Of a stretch of DNA of 55,330 nt, positions 34,385 through 43,401 are shown piece after piece; the stretch's first letter is position 1, and the number at the start of each line of letters is the position of its first letter. The position numbers were made by a program, and so were the translations under genes. Source of the DNA: an uncultured Paracoccaceae bacterium. Lineage in GTDB: Bacteria > Pseudomonadota > Alphaproteobacteria > Rhodobacterales > Rhodobacteraceae. Where the stretch lies: NCBI GenBank assembly GCA_937883775.1, contig CAKZXZ010000214.1:1-55330 (forward strand), in the 5' to 3' direction. The notes beneath the pieces are model-generated. The model was not told the origin of the DNA. It searched no databases and saw nothing but the letters and a program-made list of their open reading frames with translations.

Positions 34385-35332
34385 TCAGCTTAGCCACGAG
34401 AAGAAGTCTTCCGGGGCGCGCGACCGCAGGGATCGGGCCAGTTCGGTTCCCAAGTCAGCACCATCCTCAATCGGAGCGTCTCCCCGATCCGAAATTGCCT
34501 CAGAACCGTCAACCCGCAGGATTTCGCCCCGCAGTTTGACTGTACCACCCTCCAGTTCGGCCAGCCCACCGATGGGTGTTTCACAAGATCCATCAAGGGC
34601 AGCAAGAAACGCTCGTTCCGCAGCAAGACGCTGACCGGTTTCGGTATCATGGATCGCCTCAAGCATTTCGGCCATACGGCGATCGTCCGCGCGGCGTTCG
34701 ATACCAATTGCACCTTGAGCGACGGCAGGCAGCATTTCATCGGTTTCAATTGCTGTGCGCGGAACGTCTTTCATATCCAATCGATTTAGCCCAGCCATAG
34801 CCAAAAATGTCGCCTCGGCCACCTTGTTTTCGAGCTTTTGCAGTCGGGTCTGCACATTGCCCCGAAATTCCACAATGTTGAGATCAGGGCGATAGTTCAG
34901 CAGTTGCGCTTTGCGGCGTAGGCTCGACGTGCCGACAGTTGCGCCTTCGGCCAGATCGCTCAGCTTGCCACCATCCAGCGACACAAACGCATCGCGCACA
35001 TCCTCGCGCGGCAGATAAGTGTCGAGCAGCAAACCTTCGGGCTGTGCGACGGGCATGTCCTTCATCGAATGCACGGCGATATCGATCTTGCCCGATAGCA
35101 TGTCCTCTTCGATCTCACGGGTAAACAGACCCTTCCCGCCGATCTCTTTCAGTGGGCGGTCCAGCACTTTGTCACCAGTCGTTTTGATGACAACAATAGT
35201 GAACGCTTCAAACGGCAAATCAAAAGCCTTCGCCAACCGCTCCCGCGTTTCATAGGCTTGTGCCAGCGCCAGTGGGGAACCGCGTGTTCCGATATTGAGG
35301 GGTGAAGCGGGAGACGGAAGTGTGATAGCCAT
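34385..35332 (-). CDS. hemC: Porphobilinogen deaminase (hydroxymethylbilane synthase)
   Basis: 315 residues. It polymerises four porphobilinogens to hydroxymethylbilane in haem synthesis. Signature features: NIGTRGSPLALAQA (13-26), KEIGGKGLFTREIE, HSMKDMP, GTSSLRRKAQL and VEFRGNVQTRL. C250 in GSCETPIGG anchors the dipyrromethane cofactor. It is divergent from hemE, with an 81-bp shared region that contains a dyad (35349-35366). Confidence 0.97.
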   Translation of the reverse strand: MAITLPSPASPLNIGTRGSPLALAQAYETRERLAKAFDLPFEAFTIVVIKTTGDKVLDRPLKEIGGKGLFTREIEEDMLSGKIDIAVHSMKDMPVAQPEGLLLDTYLPREDVRDAFVSLDGGKLSDLAEGATVGTSSLRRKAQLLNYRPDLNIVEFRGNVQTRLQKLENKVAEATFLAMAGLNRLDMKDVPRTAIETDEMLPAVAQGAIGIERRADDRRMAEMLEAIHDTETGQRLAAERAFLAALDGSCETPIGGLAELEGGTVKLRGEILRVDGSEAISDRGDAPIEDGADLGTELARSLRSRAPEDFFSWLS

Positions 35333-35348
35333 TTCGTATTCCTAGTTG

Positions 35349-35366
35349 TGTCAACTTAACTTGACA
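35349..35366. promoter_or_regulatory. Palindrome between divergent hemC and hemE
   Basis: TGTCAACTTAACTTGACA: eight of nine symmetric pairs match. It lies 16 bp from the hemC start and 47 bp from the hemE start, in the right place for an operator controlling both. The half site TGTCAA does not match an FNR box (TTGA-N6-TCAA), being reversed. The regulator is unknown. Confidence 0.45.
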
Positions 35367-35413
35367 ACCTTGATTGTCCGGTCAACATGACGACAACAAT
35401 TAGGTGACGTGAT

Positions 35414-36475
35414 ATGACTTACGAAAGACCCGTTATGGCGCAAACAAAAAAGCTGCTGAGAGCCCTGAATGGAGAGCGGCTTGGTGTCCCACCCATCTGG
35501 ATGATGCGCCAAGCGGGCCGGTATCTGCCCGAGTACAAAGCGACACGTGCGCAGGCCGGCGATTTCCTATCGCTTTGCTATAACCCTGATTTAGCAGCAG
35601 AAGTGACGCTTCAACCGATCCGGCGCTATGGGTTTGATGCGGCGATTCTCTTTGCGGACATCCTTCTGGTACCCCAAGCACTTGGCGCAGACCTTTGGTT
35701 TGTCACCGGCGAAGGCCCGCGTTTGTCGACGATCACCAGCGCCGATGATTTCGCCAAACTCAAACCCGCATCCGACATCCATGAGGTGCTGTCGCCGGTC
35801 TATGAAACAGTGCGCATCTTGTCGCGGGAACTGCCTGCCGAGACAACTTTGATCGGCTTTGCTGGCGCGCCATGGACCGTAGCGACCTATATGATCGCCG
35901 GGCGTGGCACGCCGGATCAAGGGCCTGCCCATGCGCTTCGCGAGGAAGACACTGCGACGTTCGAGGCCCTGCTCGACCGGATCACGGATGCCACGATCGA
36001 CTATCTGTCGATGCAGATCGAAGCTGGCGCCGAAGTCGTCAAAATCTTCGACAGCTGGGCTGGATCGCTGAAAGGCGACGCTTTCCGCAAATATGCGTTG
36101 GAGCCTGCCAAGAAAATCACCGCCGCCCTTAAGGCCAAGCATCCCGGCATTCCCGTGATCGCCTTCCCGCGCGAAGCTGGCGAGAATTACATCGGCTTCG
36201 CCAAAGAGGTCGGCGCAGATTGTTTGGCACTTGATAACTCGGTGGATGCCGATTGGGCAGCCAAGCATCTGCAAGTCGATGGCTGCGTGCAAGGCAACCT
36301 TGCGCCAGGCCATATGGTGACCGGCGGCAAAGCCTTGATCGAAGAGACGCGGCGCATCGTCAAAGCGTTCTCTGGCGGGCCGCATATCTTCAATCTGGGA
36401 CATGGCATCACACCGGATGCAGACCCAGCTAATGTGCAACTGATGATCGATACGGTGCGTGAGAACGCGTCGTAA
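35414..36475 (+). CDS. hemE: Uroporphyrinogen decarboxylase
   Basis: 353 residues. It decarboxylates uroporphyrinogen III to coproporphyrinogen III. Motifs: [16 protein letters not shown] near residues 27-42, [41 protein letters not shown] and FNLGHGI near the end. The start at 35414 has AGGTGA six bases upstream; an in-frame ATG seven codons later (35435) would also fit the family length. Divergent from hemC. Confidence 0.96.
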   Translation: MTYERPVMAQTKKLLRALNGERLGVPPIWMMRQAGRYLPEYKATRAQAGDFLSLCYNPDLAAEVTLQPIRRYGFDAAILFADILLVPQALGADLWFVTGEGPRLSTITSADDFAKLKPASDIHEVLSPVYETVRILSRELPAETTLIGFAGAPWTVATYMIAGRGTPDQGPAHALREEDTATFEALLDRITDATIDYLSMQIEAGAEVVKIFDSWAGSLKGDAFRKYALEPAKKITAALKAKHPGIPVIAFPREAGENYIGFAKEVGADCLALDNSVDADWAAKHLQVDGCVQGNLAPGHMVTGGKALIEETRRIVKAFSGGPHIFNLGHGITPDADPANVQLMIDTVRENAS

Positions 36476-36564
36476 TTTCTTAAAATTGCCCTGATTTGCG
36501 CATGGTTGCGGCGCGGTTCGGCCGCGTTGGATCGGCATAAGTCCCCTCATAGGAGATTTGCGCC

Positions 36565-37128
36565 ATGCGTCTTATGCTGTTCATGACTGTTTTTTCCATC
36601 GCTCTTTTCGGGGCAATTGTGCCTGTGCAGCAGGGTGAAGAAAGCGTTGGCATTCAAGTTGCCAGCCTTGAAACAGAGCTGGCGCAGGTTGCCGAAAACA
36701 CGCCGCGTCGGGACACTCCTGAGCTGCAACCCGGCAGCTTTGAGGCTGCTCTTTTCAGCGCAGTGACAGGAAGTGGTCCGATCCTCGATCAGACCGAAAC
36801 GCGGCTGATGCACAACCCAAATTCCTGCGGTTTAGGCACCCATGGTGCAACCGTGCGCGAAAGCCTTTTGGGGCGCAACACGCTCCATTCTGGTATTGGT
36901 GCCAAGCGCGTCAAAGCGCCTGCGCGCAAGGCTGTGCGGACGAGCCCCAAAAGCGGCGGACAAATCTGCGGTATCTTCTCGCGTGAGCCGGGCTGCACTC
37001 CGATTGTGACAGCAGCATTGAATAAATGGGTATTATCCACCAGCACACCAAAACCGGCCCAGGTCAAAGACAAACCTTTGTCGGATCGGCAGGAAACTGT
37101 CCGCTCGATGCTGTGTAAACACGGCTAG
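36565..37128 (+). CDS. Hypothetical secreted protein
   Basis: 187 residues. It starts with a signal-like hydrophobic segment (MLFMTVFSIALFGAIV, residues 4-19). The mature part is hydrophilic, rich in Pro, Thr, Lys and Arg. It has four cysteines: CGLGTHGATVR, GGQICGIF, EPGCTPIV and the C-terminal SMLCKHG. These could make two disulfides in the periplasm. RBS AGGAGA is well placed. I do not recognise the family. It follows hemE by about 90 bp on the same strand. Confidence 0.7.
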   Translation: MRLMLFMTVFSIALFGAIVPVQQGEESVGIQVASLETELAQVAENTPRRDTPELQPGSFEAALFSAVTGSGPILDQTETRLMHNPNSCGLGTHGATVRESLLGRNTLHSGIGAKRVKAPARKAVRTSPKSGGQICGIFSREPGCTPIVTAALNKWVLSTSTPKPAQVKDKPLSDRQETVRSMLCKHG

Positions 37129-37195
37129 ATCAGCGTTCTTATCGGAATCTTTACGATATCCCCTTCAACTGAAGGGAATCGAGGAGATTGCTCGC

Positions 37196-37360
37196 ATGAA
37201 ACGCGCCTACATCCCAATTCTCTTTGCTGTCTTGATGACGGCTGGACTTGTTCAATGGACACCAGTTGCCCCCACGCCAGCGCGCCTTGATGCGCCTGTC
37301 CCCGTGACAAGCGCGCCCTTGGACGACGACATGCTGGTTGAAGTGCGACTGCGCTTTTAA
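37196..37360 (+). CDS. Small secreted or membrane peptide, 54 residues
   Basis: ATG at 37196 with RBS GAGGAG nine bases upstream. The product is a hydrophobic N-terminus (MKRAYIPILFAVLMTAGLV) followed by a proline-rich stretch (TPVAPTPARLDAPVPV) and an acidic/basic end (LDDDMLVEVRLRF). It looks like a signal or anchor plus a short tail. Its TAA overlaps the hemF stop codon on the other strand by four bases. The good RBS and signal-like start support it; function unknown. Confidence 0.6.
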   Translation: MKRAYIPILFAVLMTAGLVQWTPVAPTPARLDAPVPVTSAPLDDDMLVEVRLRF

Positions 37361-38250
37361 ACCCACTTGGCCAGCGGCGGAAGGCTCATAAGAACCGCAT
37401 TCGCATCATGTCCGGTTTCAAGGCCGAACTTGGTCCCGCGGTCATAGACAAGATTGTACTCGGCATACAGCCCGCGATGCACCAGCTGCGTGTCTTTGTC
37501 AGCATTGCTCCAACTTGTATTGCGACGCTTGTCGACCAAAGGAACATAAGCAGGCAGGAAGGCTTGGCCAATGTCCTGAATGAAAGCGAAATCCGCCTCC
37601 CAATCGCCAGTGCAGTAATCATCCACAAAGATACCGCCAACCCCACGGGCCCGCCCCCGGTGCGGCACATAGAAATACTCATCTGCCCAAGCCTTGAGAC
37701 GCGGATAATGCGCGTCGCCATGCAGATCACAATGCTCCTTTTGCACGGCATGAAATTCTGCGGTGTCATCATCATATTCGATGCAGGGGTTCAAATCGGA
37801 CCCGCCGCCGAACCACCACGCATGCGGCGTCCAGAACATGCGGGTGTTCATGTGAACCGCAGGTGCATGGGGGTTTTGCATATGTGCGACCAGCGAAATA
37901 CCCGACGCCCAAAAGCGCGGATCATCTTTCATGCCGGGAATACCCTTGCGCGCGGCCATCGCGGCCTGCGCACGCTCGCCCAATGTGCCGTGTACCGTCG
38001 AGACATTGACGCCGATCTTTTCGAAAACCCGGCCGCCTCGCATCACGCTCATCAAACCGCCACCTGCATCTGATCCATCCTCAGACGCACGCTTGGTCTC
38101 GGTCACATCAAACCGGCCTGCCGGCAAATCTGCAGTCGCGCCTTCAGTCTGGCGATCTTCCAAAGCCTCAAACGCAGCCACGATCTGATCGCGCAACTCC
38201 CGGAACCAGGCCGAGGCGCGAATTTTACGGTCGTCAAATTGTTCCGTCAT
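37357..38250 (-). CDS. hemF: Oxygen-dependent coproporphyrinogen III oxidase
   Basis: 297 residues from the ATG at 38248-38250, which has GGGAGA seven bases upstream; another in-frame ATG lies eight codons earlier (38274) without an RBS. It converts coproporphyrinogen III to protoporphyrinogen IX with O2. Typical segments: GGGLMSVMRGGRVFEKIGVN, GISLVAHMQNPHAPAVHMN, WWFGGGSDLNPCIEYDDD, and RGVGGIFVDDY. Three haem genes (hemC, hemE, hemF) lie within 4 kb. Convergent with the small peptide gene. Confidence 0.97.
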   Translation of the reverse strand: MTEQFDDRKIRASAWFRELRDQIVAAFEALEDRQTEGATADLPAGRFDVTETKRASEDGSDAGGGLMSVMRGGRVFEKIGVNVSTVHGTLGERAQAAMAARKGIPGMKDDPRFWASGISLVAHMQNPHAPAVHMNTRMFWTPHAWWFGGGSDLNPCIEYDDDTAEFHAVQKEHCDLHGDAHYPRLKAWADEYFYVPHRGRARGVGGIFVDDYCTGDWEADFAFIQDIGQAFLPAYVPLVDKRRNTSWSNADKDTQLVHRGLYAEYNLVYDRGTKFGLETGHDANAVLMSLPPLAKWV

Positions 38251-38355
38251 AGAACTGTCTCCCAAACTTGACATATGGTATCATTCCTTAAGCTGGTTGC
38301 ACCAGCGTTTGCGGCGCCCCACCCTGCGACAATCCGCAGCCTTCGAAGAGGTCTT

Positions 38356-38730
38356 ATGCGTTTCTCACCCCTTATACTGATCTGTCTGCTGGCCGCCTGC
38401 GCCAGCCCTTATGACCGCTGTGTCCGCAGCGCGACAGATGACGCCAACACCCTAAGCGAACTGATCGCCGAGACAGAGGCGAACATCGCGCGTGGCTTTG
38501 CAATTGACGAACAGGTCTCACCACGGATCAACTATCAATATTGCTTTAACGCACGCGGGGTTTGGACCTTGTGCCGCAAGCGCGATCTGCAGACAAAAGA
38601 GGTGCCCGTCGCGATTGATCTGGCGGCCGAAGAACGCAAACTCGCGGGTATGCGCACCAAGCTTGAACAGCTCAAGACGCAAGCCGGGCGTGACATTCGG
38701 GCCTGCCGGGCGCAATTCCCGGAAAGTTAG
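38356..38730 (+). CDS. Putative lipoprotein
   Basis: 124 residues from the ATG at 38356 (RBS GAAGAGG). The signal MRFSPLILICLLAAC has a lipobox LAAC with C15 as the lipid anchor. The mature protein has cysteine-containing segments (YDRCVRSATDD, YQYCFNARGVWTLC, DIRACRAQFP) and a coiled-coil-like helix (LAAEERKLAGMRTKLEQLKTQAG). A longer in-frame start upstream (38275) lacks the lipobox position. Family not recognised. The stop overlaps the convergent SDR gene. Confidence 0.75.
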   Translation: MRFSPLILICLLAACASPYDRCVRSATDDANTLSELIAETEANIARGFAIDEQVSPRINYQYCFNARGVWTLCRKRDLQTKEVPVAIDLAAEERKLAGMRTKLEQLKTQAGRDIRACRAQFPES

Positions 38731-39530
38731 TGCGCGGCGTTGCCCACCGGATCAAGCAACGTGCGACCGCCATCCACGGTCATAATTTCGCCTGTCACAA
38801 AGCCCGATCCGTCCGAGCATAGGAACTGCACCGCATGAGCCACCTCACCAGGATTGGCGATCCGGTCGAGCGGAGTGTGGTTGGTGATCTCTTCACGCAT
38901 CTCGCGATTTTCATGCAGCGTGTCCTTGAGCGATGCCGACATGACGCTGCCAAAGGCCACCGCATTCACGCGGATCCGATACGGAGCCAGCGCCACAGCA
39001 AGCGACCGGGTCATCTGATCCATCGCCGCCGAGCTGATCGAATAGGCCAGCGTTTCAGAGTGTGCCCGCCTCGCCGCGATCGACGACAAATTCACGATGG
39101 CGCCTGCCATCCCGTCTTCCTGTCCCTCGGATTGTTTAATCATCCGTTTGGCCACCATCTGCGACAGACGAAGGGAAGCCAGCATGTTTTGCTGCAACAA
39201 TAGCTCGACCCCGTCATCATCAGGATTCAACGGATCAGATTGGACAACCTGACGGCTGGCGTTCACCAGAATATCAACGCGGTCAAAGGCGTCGATCGTT
39301 GCGGAAAGCAGGTTCGCTATGGTCAGCTTTTCGCGCAGATCCCCCGCAAAGATACGCGCCTCCGTGTCATCGCCGACCAGATCGCCCAGTTCATGACGCA
39401 GTGCTTTTTCGTCCTTATCCGCAAAGACAACACGGGCACCGTGCTCCAGAAAATGCAGCCCAATGGCAAGACCGACACCATTGGCGGCCCCTGTTACGAT
39501 CACGGTTTTTCCAGAAATGTTGAAGGACAT
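38727..39530 (-). CDS. Short-chain dehydrogenase/reductase family protein lacking the catalytic lysine
   Basis: 267 residues. Classical SDR: NAD(P) loop TGAANGVGLAIG (13-24), FAGDLRE, ILVNASR (where NNAG is usual), VNLSSIAARRA with S149/S150, and Y163. The active-site YxxxK reads YSISS: residue 167 is Ser, encoded AGC TCG at the place where YSISK is expected. The C-terminal part (CSDGSGFVTGEIMTVDGG) is normal. It may be a weakly active or non-catalytic SDR, or use another base. Confidence 0.86.
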   Translation of the reverse strand: MSFNISGKTVIVTGAANGVGLAIGLHFLEHGARVVFADKDEKALRHELGDLVGDDTEARIFAGDLREKLTIANLLSATIDAFDRVDILVNASRQVVQSDPLNPDDDGVELLLQQNMLASLRLSQMVAKRMIKQSEGQEDGMAGAIVNLSSIAARRAHSETLAYSISSAAMDQMTRSLAVALAPYRIRVNAVAFGSVMSASLKDTLHENREMREEITNHTPLDRIANPGEVAHAVQFLCSDGSGFVTGEIMTVDGGRTLLDPVGNAAH

Positions 39531-39564
39531 AAGGGAATCTCCTGTATCGGGAGCCTAGCGCTGT

Positions 39565-40560
39565 TCAACGCGCGGTGCGAGAGCGGATGGGACGCGAAGC
39601 GCGCAGCAGCTTGAACCCGCGCGTGCCACCCACCTCATCGATCTGCTGAAAAAGGCTTGCCAGATGGGTCTCGTAGGGCAAGTGACGATTGGCGACGGCC
39701 CAAAGCTCCCCCCGCGGCGTCAGCATGGCTGCAGCGGCACGCAGGAACGCCTGGCCCAACGCAGGATCTGCGGCTCGGCTTGTGTGAAACGGTGGATTGG
39801 TGAGCACGAAATCAACAGGCGCTTCCGGCGCAAAGCATGTGGCATCGGCCCAATGGAACTGCGCGCGCGCATCGGTGACATTCAAGCGTGCACACTCCAG
39901 CGCCGCGGCCTCTGCCTCAACCAAATGGAGCGTTTTGATGCTGTCCTGCGCAAGCGCCTGCGCACTCAGATAGCCCCAGCCAGCCCCTAAATCGATCCCG
40001 GTGCCTTTGAGTTTGGGCAAAGCAGCACCAAGCGCTTCTGAGCCTGCATCAATCCCGTCAGCAGAAAAAACGCCGGGCTGGCGGTAATATCCATCCGCGC
40101 CCTTCTGCGGAGCATCAGGTGCTGCCCAATCAGCGAACACATCCGTTGCGGCGAACGCGAAGGTCTTGCCATGTGCCTTTGAAAAAGCTGCCGTGACATC
40201 TGTCTCTGTCCGACAGGCTTTATACAAACTATCGATGCCGTCTGTCTTTTGCCCATCCACGACGATCACACCGTCAGTCAACGCACAGGCCTGCGCAATC
40301 AACGCGCGGGCTTCGGCCTTGGCTCGGGGAATGCAAACAATGCTCAGTTCAAAGCGACCATACGGCTTGGTCTGCGCATCAAAGCCTGCCTGCGCAAAGG
40401 CATCATGATCAGGTTTGAACCCTTGAACGATCTGCACATCCGCGCGGGGCAATGCGGTCAAATCATCTCCCCAGCGGGGCCGAAAGACGGCAATCGGTCC
40501 GCCTTTCGGCAACGCAAAAGTGCCGTCCGCGAGGGCGAGGCTTAGTCTGGAATGGGGCAT
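39565..40560 (-). CDS. RsmC-like class I methyltransferase (16S rRNA guanine-N2 type)
   Basis: 331 residues from the ATG at 40558-40560. The N-terminal half is a degenerate methyltransferase-like domain, as in RsmC. The C-terminal half has the SAM loop GIDLGAGWGYLSAQAL (about 204-219), and the catalytic motif FVLTNPPFHTSR. NPPF is typical of N2-guanine methyltransferases of rRNA. A longer frame to 40620 would reach into clpS and is not used. It follows clpS by ten bases. Confidence 0.85.
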   Translation of the reverse strand: MPHSRLSLALADGTFALPKGGPIAVFRPRWGDDLTALPRADVQIVQGFKPDHDAFAQAGFDAQTKPYGRFELSIVCIPRAKAEARALIAQACALTDGVIVVDGQKTDGIDSLYKACRTETDVTAAFSKAHGKTFAFAATDVFADWAAPDAPQKGADGYYRQPGVFSADGIDAGSEALGAALPKLKGTGIDLGAGWGYLSAQALAQDSIKTLHLVEAEAAALECARLNVTDARAQFHWADATCFAPEAPVDFVLTNPPFHTSRAADPALGQAFLRAAAAMLTPRGELWAVANRHLPYETHLASLFQQIDEVGGTRGFKLLRASRPIRSRTAR

Positions 40561-40570
40561 GTGAAAGGAG

Positions 40571-40924
40571 TTATTCTTTTTCCATCGTGCATTGCAGCGG
40601 ATGCTGATGACGCTGAGCAAAGTCCATGACTTGCGTCACTTTCGTCTCTGCTACCTCGAACGAGAAGACGCCGACAACAGCAAGACCTTTCTTGTGAACA
40701 GTCAACATCAACTCAAATGCTTGCGCATGGGTCATACCAAAGAACCGTTCAAGCACGTGAACGACAAACTCCATCGGCGTGTAATCGTCATTCAAGATCA
40801 TGACCTTATACATCGGCGGCTTTTTTGTTTTTTGACGCGTCTCAAGGACAACGCCGACATCTCCGTCGTCGTCCTTCTTGTCTGACATCATCACGGGCAG
40901 CATCGACATAAGGTGCGAATCCAT
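40571..40924 (-). CDS. clpS: ATP-dependent Clp protease adaptor ClpS
   Basis: 117 residues from the ATG at 40922-40924. ClpS hands N-degron substrates to ClpA. Core: [31 protein letters not shown], where [10 protein letters not shown] is the substrate-binding motif, and [20 protein letters not shown], with the second conserved segment. Several ATG codons lie close together (40924, 40909, 40903 and others) with poor RBS support, so the exact start is uncertain. No clpA is in the window. Confidence 0.93.
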   Translation of the reverse strand: MDSHLMSMLPVMMSDKKDDDGDVGVVLETRQKTKKPPMYKVMILNDDYTPMEFVVHVLERFFGMTHAQAFELMLTVHKKGLAVVGVFSFEVAETKVTQVMDFAQRHQHPLQCTMEKE

Positions 40925-41000
40925 TTGCTGGGTTGGGGGACTATATAATCGGCACATATGATGTGAAAAGGGGCAAGCTGGCTTTGCAGGGGGGCGCAAC

Positions 41001-41699
41001 GTGGCGAAACTCAAGACAATTGGCTTTGATGCGGATGATACGCTTTGGCAGAACGAGCAATTCTTCCGAATAACGCAAGAGCGTTTCGCTGATCTGCTCG
41101 CCGATTTCGCCGAACCCAAGCATCTGCAGGACCGTCTCCTTGAGGCTGAACGGCGCAATCTGGGACAGTACGGGTTTGGCGTGAAAGGCTTTGTCTTATC
41201 CATGATCGAAACCGCGATTGAGGTCACCGAAGAACGCGTGCCCGCAAGTGTTATCGCTGAGTTGATGGCCGCTGGACGTGAGATGTTGCGCCATCCGATC
41301 CACCTGCTGCCCCATGCGGCCGAAGCCGTGGGCGCATTGGCACAAAGTCATACGATCGTGTTGATTACCAAAGGCGATCTGCTGGACCAAGAGCGTAAAC
41401 TGGCCCAGTCAGGCTTGGGTGATTTGTTCGACCAGGTCGAGATCGTGAGCCACAAGACGCCCGCCATCTACCACCGCATTTTTGCGGGTCACGATGGCGG
41501 CACAGAAGCCGCGATGATGGTCGGCAACTCGATCCGGTCCGACGTCGTACCTGCTTTGGAAAGCGGCGCGTGGGGCGTTTATGTGCCCCATGATTTGACT
41601 TGGGTCGTTGAGCAGGACACGCCCCCGACAAATGCGCCGCGCTACCGCGAATTGGCTGATTTGGGAGCCCTGCCCAAGCTGATCGATACGCTTGAATAA
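41001..41699 (+). CDS. HAD-family hydrolase
   Basis: 232 residues. Starts at GTG (41001-41003) with a G-rich RBS (CAGGGGGGCG). HAD motif [13 protein letters not shown] (8-19), motif II VLITKGD, motif III lysine in [13 protein letters not shown], and motif [18 protein letters not shown]. The cap is the larger C1 type. It resembles phosphoglycolate phosphatase/YjjG-like enzymes; substrate unknown. Divergent from clpS. Confidence 0.87.
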   Translation: MAKLKTIGFDADDTLWQNEQFFRITQERFADLLADFAEPKHLQDRLLEAERRNLGQYGFGVKGFVLSMIETAIEVTEERVPASVIAELMAAGREMLRHPIHLLPHAAEAVGALAQSHTIVLITKGDLLDQERKLAQSGLGDLFDQVEIVSHKTPAIYHRIFAGHDGGTEAAMMVGNSIRSDVVPALESGAWGVYVPHDLTWVVEQDTPPTNAPRYRELADLGALPKLIDTLE

Positions 41700-41901
41700 A
41701 ACCGCCACATTGCTGCCACATTCACGATCTTGAGTCTGCCTGACACCACGCCGCTATATGTTGCGAGGGACTGCCCTGCGTAGAGGTAAACTTCCTAAAA
41801 TTAAGGTGTTTTCTGAAATTGCCGCACGTGCTACGTTAACCAAAGAAATGATCGTGCACTAAAAAAAACGCGCGGCATGAGGCAGATGATAGGTGATATC
41901 C

Positions 41902-43359
41902 GTGGAAACGCAGCTGGGGCAGTGCGTCCGTCAACTATTTGTGAGCTTTTTTATCGTTTTGCTGATGGCTGTGCCGCCAGCGATGGCAGCGCCTTATGCG
42001 GCGATGGTCATCGATGCGCGAACAGGCGAGGTTTTGCATTCACGTAATGCCGACACACGACTGCACCCTGCATCCCTCACCAAGATGATGACCCTCTATG
42101 TTGTTTTCGAAGCAGTTGAGCGGGGGGAAATCTCGCTCGATACGAAAGTTCGCGTTTCCAAGAAAGCCGCGGCCGAAGTCCCCTCGAAGTTGGGATTGCG
42201 CGCAGGTTCAAGCATTGCGCTGCGGTATCTGATCCGTGCATCGGCCGTGAAGTCTGCAAATGACGCCGCCACCGCTATGGCCGAGGCGATCTCAGGTTCG
42301 GAAGCCGCATTCGCACGCCGTATGAATCGCACAGCCAAAGCGCTTGGGATGACGAAATCCACATTCAAGAATGCGCACGGGCTGACGGAATCTGGCCACC
42401 TGTCAACCGCGCGGGATATGACCACGCTGGGGCGCCGACTGTTTTATGATTATCCGCAATACTATAACCTCTTCTCGCGCCGCTCGACGGATGCTGGCAT
42501 CAAGAGTGTAAACAATACCAACCGCCGCCTTTTGGCGAACTACCGTGGCGCGGATGGCATCAAGACAGGCTATACGCGTGCTGCGGGTTTTAACCTTGTC
42601 GCCAGCGCCGAACGCGGGAACGAACGCATCATTGCAACGGTTTTCGGCGGACGCTCGACCACAACACGAAACGCGCGGGTCGCGGAGCTTCTAGATATGG
42701 GCTTTAATCGCGCGCCGTCACGAGTGGCTGTGCGCAAGCCAGCGCCACCACGCTACGACAACCTACCGATCGAACAGGCCCCTGCCGGAGCAGCAGGCAA
42801 AACGATCCGTCTGGTCACAGCTGTGAAAAGCAGCGACAGACCGCAATTGCGTCCCGGAGCCGAGCCCACAGCACCTGATCCGATGCTGCTGGCAATGAAA
42901 GAAGAAATTCAGGATGCAGTCGCAGATGCCAATGCTGCTGCTCTGGCCGCCGCCAACGCACAGACCGAGGCAAAACCCGTCGAAGTCACCCAGAACGCAA
43001 CGGTCATCGCACCGGCGATCAAGCCGCAAGCCCGGCCCACTGAAGTTGCTGTGGCCGCAATCCAACCCGAAGTTATGGCTGATCCAGTGGTCGAGATCGT
43101 GTCGCGTCTGTCAAGCTCAGGTGGACGGCATTACGGGATCAATGTCGGTCGATACGGCTCACGCCACGCCGCTGAGAAGGTTCTATTGAAGACAGCGCTG
43201 ATGGAAATGGCATCGCTTGATGGATCAATCCGCAAGATTATCCAACGCTCTGGCGGGTTCGACGCGAATTTCATGGGGCTGACCCAGGAAACCGCCGATT
43301 TGGCGTGTCGCCGCCTGATGGCACGCGGAACAAGCTGCGAGACGCTTGGGCCGTCCTGA
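41902..43359 (+). CDS. D-alanyl-D-alanine carboxypeptidase with C-terminal SPOR domain
   Basis: 485 residues from GTG 41902, which has AGGTGA upstream; a GTG three codons earlier (41893) is possible. Signal peptide ends at PPAMAA. Peptidase S11 triad: S58-L-T-K61 (SLTK), S118-A-N, and K221-T-G. It trims the last D-Ala from peptidoglycan stem peptides in the periplasm. After a Pro/Ala-rich linker there is a SPOR domain (about 408-482, YGINVGRYGSRHAAEKVL) that binds denuded glycan at division sites. Confidence 0.92.
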   Translation: METQLGQCVRQLFVSFFIVLLMAVPPAMAAPYAAMVIDARTGEVLHSRNADTRLHPASLTKMMTLYVVFEAVERGEISLDTKVRVSKKAAAEVPSKLGLRAGSSIALRYLIRASAVKSANDAATAMAEAISGSEAAFARRMNRTAKALGMTKSTFKNAHGLTESGHLSTARDMTTLGRRLFYDYPQYYNLFSRRSTDAGIKSVNNTNRRLLANYRGADGIKTGYTRAAGFNLVASAERGNERIIATVFGGRSTTTRNARVAELLDMGFNRAPSRVAVRKPAPPRYDNLPIEQAPAGAAGKTIRLVTAVKSSDRPQLRPGAEPTAPDPMLLAMKEEIQDAVADANAAALAAANAQTEAKPVEVTQNATVIAPAIKPQARPTEVAVAAIQPEVMADPVVEIVSRLSSSGGRHYGINVGRYGSRHAAEKVLLKTALMEMASLDGSIRKIIQRSGGFDANFMGLTQETADLACRRLMARGTSCETLGPS

Positions 43360-43401
43360 TCCAGTCTTGAGACAGAGCGGGCCCCATGGCAGGGTCCGCT
43401 T

